Source: JBMNHG01 sp045627705
Lineage (GTDB): Bacteria > Verrucomicrobiota > Kiritimatiellia > RFP12 > JBMNHG01
Length of the DNA: 14,565 nt
NCBI GenBank assembly: GCA_045627705.1
Contig: JAZQOE010000014.1
Coordinates: 1-14,565 of the forward strand
Direction of reading: 5' to 3'
In this document: positions 13,101 to 14,565 of the stretch, one piece after another
Numbering within the stretch: the stretch's first letter is position 1
Layout of the letters: each line of letters opens with the position of its first letter
Notes under the pieces: model-generated
What the model saw: the letters and a program-made list of their open reading frames with translations, nothing else
What the model was told of the DNA's origin: nothing
Databases searched by the model: none
Program-made: the position numbers and the translations under genes

Positions 13101-14565
13101 ATGGACTATCCAAAGAAAATCGCGCGCATGGTAAAGGATGCGCGAGACCTGCGTTTCAACCTTCTCTCCGATCCATGGCGCCCTGCATACCACTTTGCGT
13201 TTCCCGAGGATGACGGGCGCCCGGGCGACCCGAATGGCGCATTCTTCGCGAACGGCCGATATCATCTGATGTACCTCTACAACCGCACTGGCGACGGTTT
13301 CGCATGGGGACACGCCTCCAGCAAGGATCTGCTGCATTGGCGTTTCCACCCTGACGCAATTGGGCCGGGCGAGGGCGACGAAGGATGCTTCAGCGGCGGT
13401 GCGTTCGTCGATCGCGATGGCCGCGCGTGGCTTTCCTATTGGGGACTTTGGGGCGCGCGCGGAATCTGCCTTGCGTCGAGCGCCGACGAGCATTACGACA
13501 ATTGGACCAAGCATCCCGCCAATCCCGTGATTCCCGGCACCGATTTCGGGTTCTGCGAAACGCAGGACAAGAATGGCAAGCCCCTCGCGTATGGCACTGC
13601 CGATCCGTCTCAAATCTGGGAGAAGGGCGGGCGCTACTACATGCTTACCGGAAATCTGCCGTTGCTCAACAAGTTCGGGCGCGTGGACAATCCCGAGCCT
13701 CGCTTCACGGGCGACCACCTCTATCTTTTCGTCTCCGACGACCTCGCCCACTGGGAATACCTCCACGAGTTCTACGAGTCGAAGCGCAAGTGGACAGATG
13801 CCAGCGAGGACGACATGTGCCCCAGCTTCCTGCCGCTTCCCACAACGCCGCGCGGCGGGAAATCTTCTGGCAAGCACCTTCTCCTCTACATCTCGCACAA
13901 CAAGGGCTGCCAGTACTACATCGGCAAGTACGACGAAACGCACGACCGCTTCCTGCCGTCCGACCATGGCCGCATGACGTGGAACGACAACGCATACTTC
14001 GCGCCTGAATCGGTTGTCGATAACAAGGGCCGCCATGTGATGTGGACTTGGATATTCGACGATCGTCCAGAGGAGGTCTGGCGCAAGCGCGGGTGGAACG
14101 GAATGTATGGGCTGCCTCGCACGCTGTGGCTTGGCGGAGACGGCAAACTCCGCATGGCGCCGGTCGATGAACTGAAGATGCTGCGCCAGGGCGTTCATTC
14201 GCGAAGGGGAATATCCATTCCGGCAAATTGCGAAATCAATCTCGACAAGTACGGCAAGGAACTGATCGAGATGGAGATTGTCTTCAAGCCATCGAAATCG
14301 CGCAATCGCTACGGCGTCAAAGTCTGCCGCTCCTCCGACGGCCGAGAGGAAACGACAATCGGCTACGATTCCGCAAAGGGCGTTTTGTTCGTTGATACGA
14401 CAAAGTCCGGATTAAGCGGATTCGGACGGAAGATCGTTGAAGAGGCGCCTCTCAAGCTGGCTGATGGCGAAGACCTCAAGCTGCGTGTTTTCATCGACCG
14501 CGGCATTGTCGAAGTCTTCGCCAACGACCGGCAAGCCATTGCCCGGGCAATCTATCCCACACTTT
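13101..14565 (+). CDS. GH32-like beta-fructosidase family hydrolase, 3' end cut by the window
   Basis: The frame stays open from the ATG to the window edge, giving 488 residues without a stop. GH32 enzymes hydrolyse fructosides such as sucrose, inulin or levan. Visible are G-D-P-N-G-A (D43, expected nucleophile), F-S-G-G-A (97-101), A-D-P-S-Q-I-W (D168, matching the R-D-P transition-state Asp but with Ala for Arg), and A-P-V-D-E-L before the C-terminal beta-sandwich, which shows F-I-D-R-G-I-V-E-V-F-A-N-D (464-476). The usual E-C-P-D acid/base motif reads E236-D-D-M-C-P-S, so the acid/base may be shifted to E236 or altered. The start has a clear AAGGAG (13089-13094), 6 nt upstream. There is no signal peptide, suggesting a cytoplasmic role. 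The last C-terminal residues are missing. Substrate specificity cannot be stated, and GH43-like activity remains possible. Confidence 0.85.
   Translation, partial: MDYPKKIARMVKDARDLRFNLLSDPWRPAYHFAFPEDDGRPGDPNGAFFANGRYHLMYLYNRTGDGFAWGHASSKDLLHWRFHPDAIGPGEGDEGCFSGGAFVDRDGRAWLSYWGLWGARGICLASSADEHYDNWTKHPANPVIPGTDFGFCETQDKNGKPLAYGTADPSQIWEKGGRYYMLTGNLPLLNKFGRVDNPEPRFTGDHLYLFVSDDLAHWEYLHEFYESKRKWTDASEDDMCPSFLPLPTTPRGGKSSGKHLLLYISHNKGCQYYIGKYDETHDRFLPSDHGRMTWNDNAYFAPESVVDNKGRHVMWTWIFDDRPEEVWRKRGWNGMYGLPRTLWLGGDGKLRMAPVDELKMLRQGVHSRRGISIPANCEINLDKYGKELIEMEIVFKPSKSRNRYGVKVCRSSDGREETTIGYDSAKGVLFVDTTKSGLSGFGRKIVEEAPLKLADGEDLKLRVFIDRGIVEVFANDRQAIARAIYPTL

Noticed and set aside
13023..14198. Long minus-strand open frame (391 codons) opposite the GH32-like gene
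   Set aside because: The plus frame carries D-P-N-G, F-S-G-G-A and the GH32 C-terminal signature and is open to the window end; the antisense frame has none.

Overview
The window looks like a chromosomal segment from a moderately GC-rich, carbohydrate-degrading bacterium. The gene set (three glycosidase-like genes without signal peptides, a DUF4038-type hydrolase, an NSS amino-acid transporter, and a lysine/alanine/proline tail on a housekeeping enzyme) and the protein style suggest a PVC-superphylum relative, perhaps a Kiritimatiellota- or Lentisphaerota-like gut lineage. That placement is inference; no rRNA or other marker is present. There is no sign of phage, insertion sequence, CRISPR array, tRNA or rRNA, and no gene-free stretch longer than about 165 bases.

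Layout. (1) 3-242: the C-terminal end of a DUF4038/collagen-binding-2 type glycoside hydrolase. (2) 407-2325: a small lipoprotein, then purM carrying a ~163-residue histone-H1-like basic tail at its N-terminus. A strong hairpin terminator lies at 2367-2399. (3) 2419-4347: an AsnB-type asparagine synthetase that starts only 19 nt after that hairpin. (4) 4460-6696: a two-gene unit of a secreted protein of unknown function and a GH29 alpha-L-fucosidase, read from a near-consensus promoter whose expected start site falls on the first ATG. (5) A bidirectional terminator at 6772-6791 separates this from a minus-strand glutaminase-A-like (DUF4964/5127/4965/1793) gene, 6791-8770. (6) A 113-nt divergent promoter region lies at 8771-8883. 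(7) 8884-14565, plus strand: NSS sodium symporter, thioredoxin, PyrK-like iron-sulfur flavoprotein, sugar isomerase/epimerase, VUT/YhhQ queuosine-precursor transporter, and a GH32-like gene that runs off the window. The last three may be a separate unit behind a possible promoter at 11520-11549, which is followed by a 7-nt tandem repeat.

How the genes fit together. GH29, GH32, the glutaminase-A-like protein and the isomerase all lack signal peptides, so this cell probably finishes degrading imported oligosaccharides in the cytoplasm. No sugar transporter is in the window. PurM, AsnB and PyrK belong to nitrogen and nucleotide metabolism. The most interesting points are the H1-like tail on PurM, three promoters placed so that the mRNA would begin at or next to the start codon while downstream genes mostly keep Shine-Dalgarno sites, and the heptanucleotide repeat ahead of the isomerase. 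I did not find a clear new defence or mobile system.
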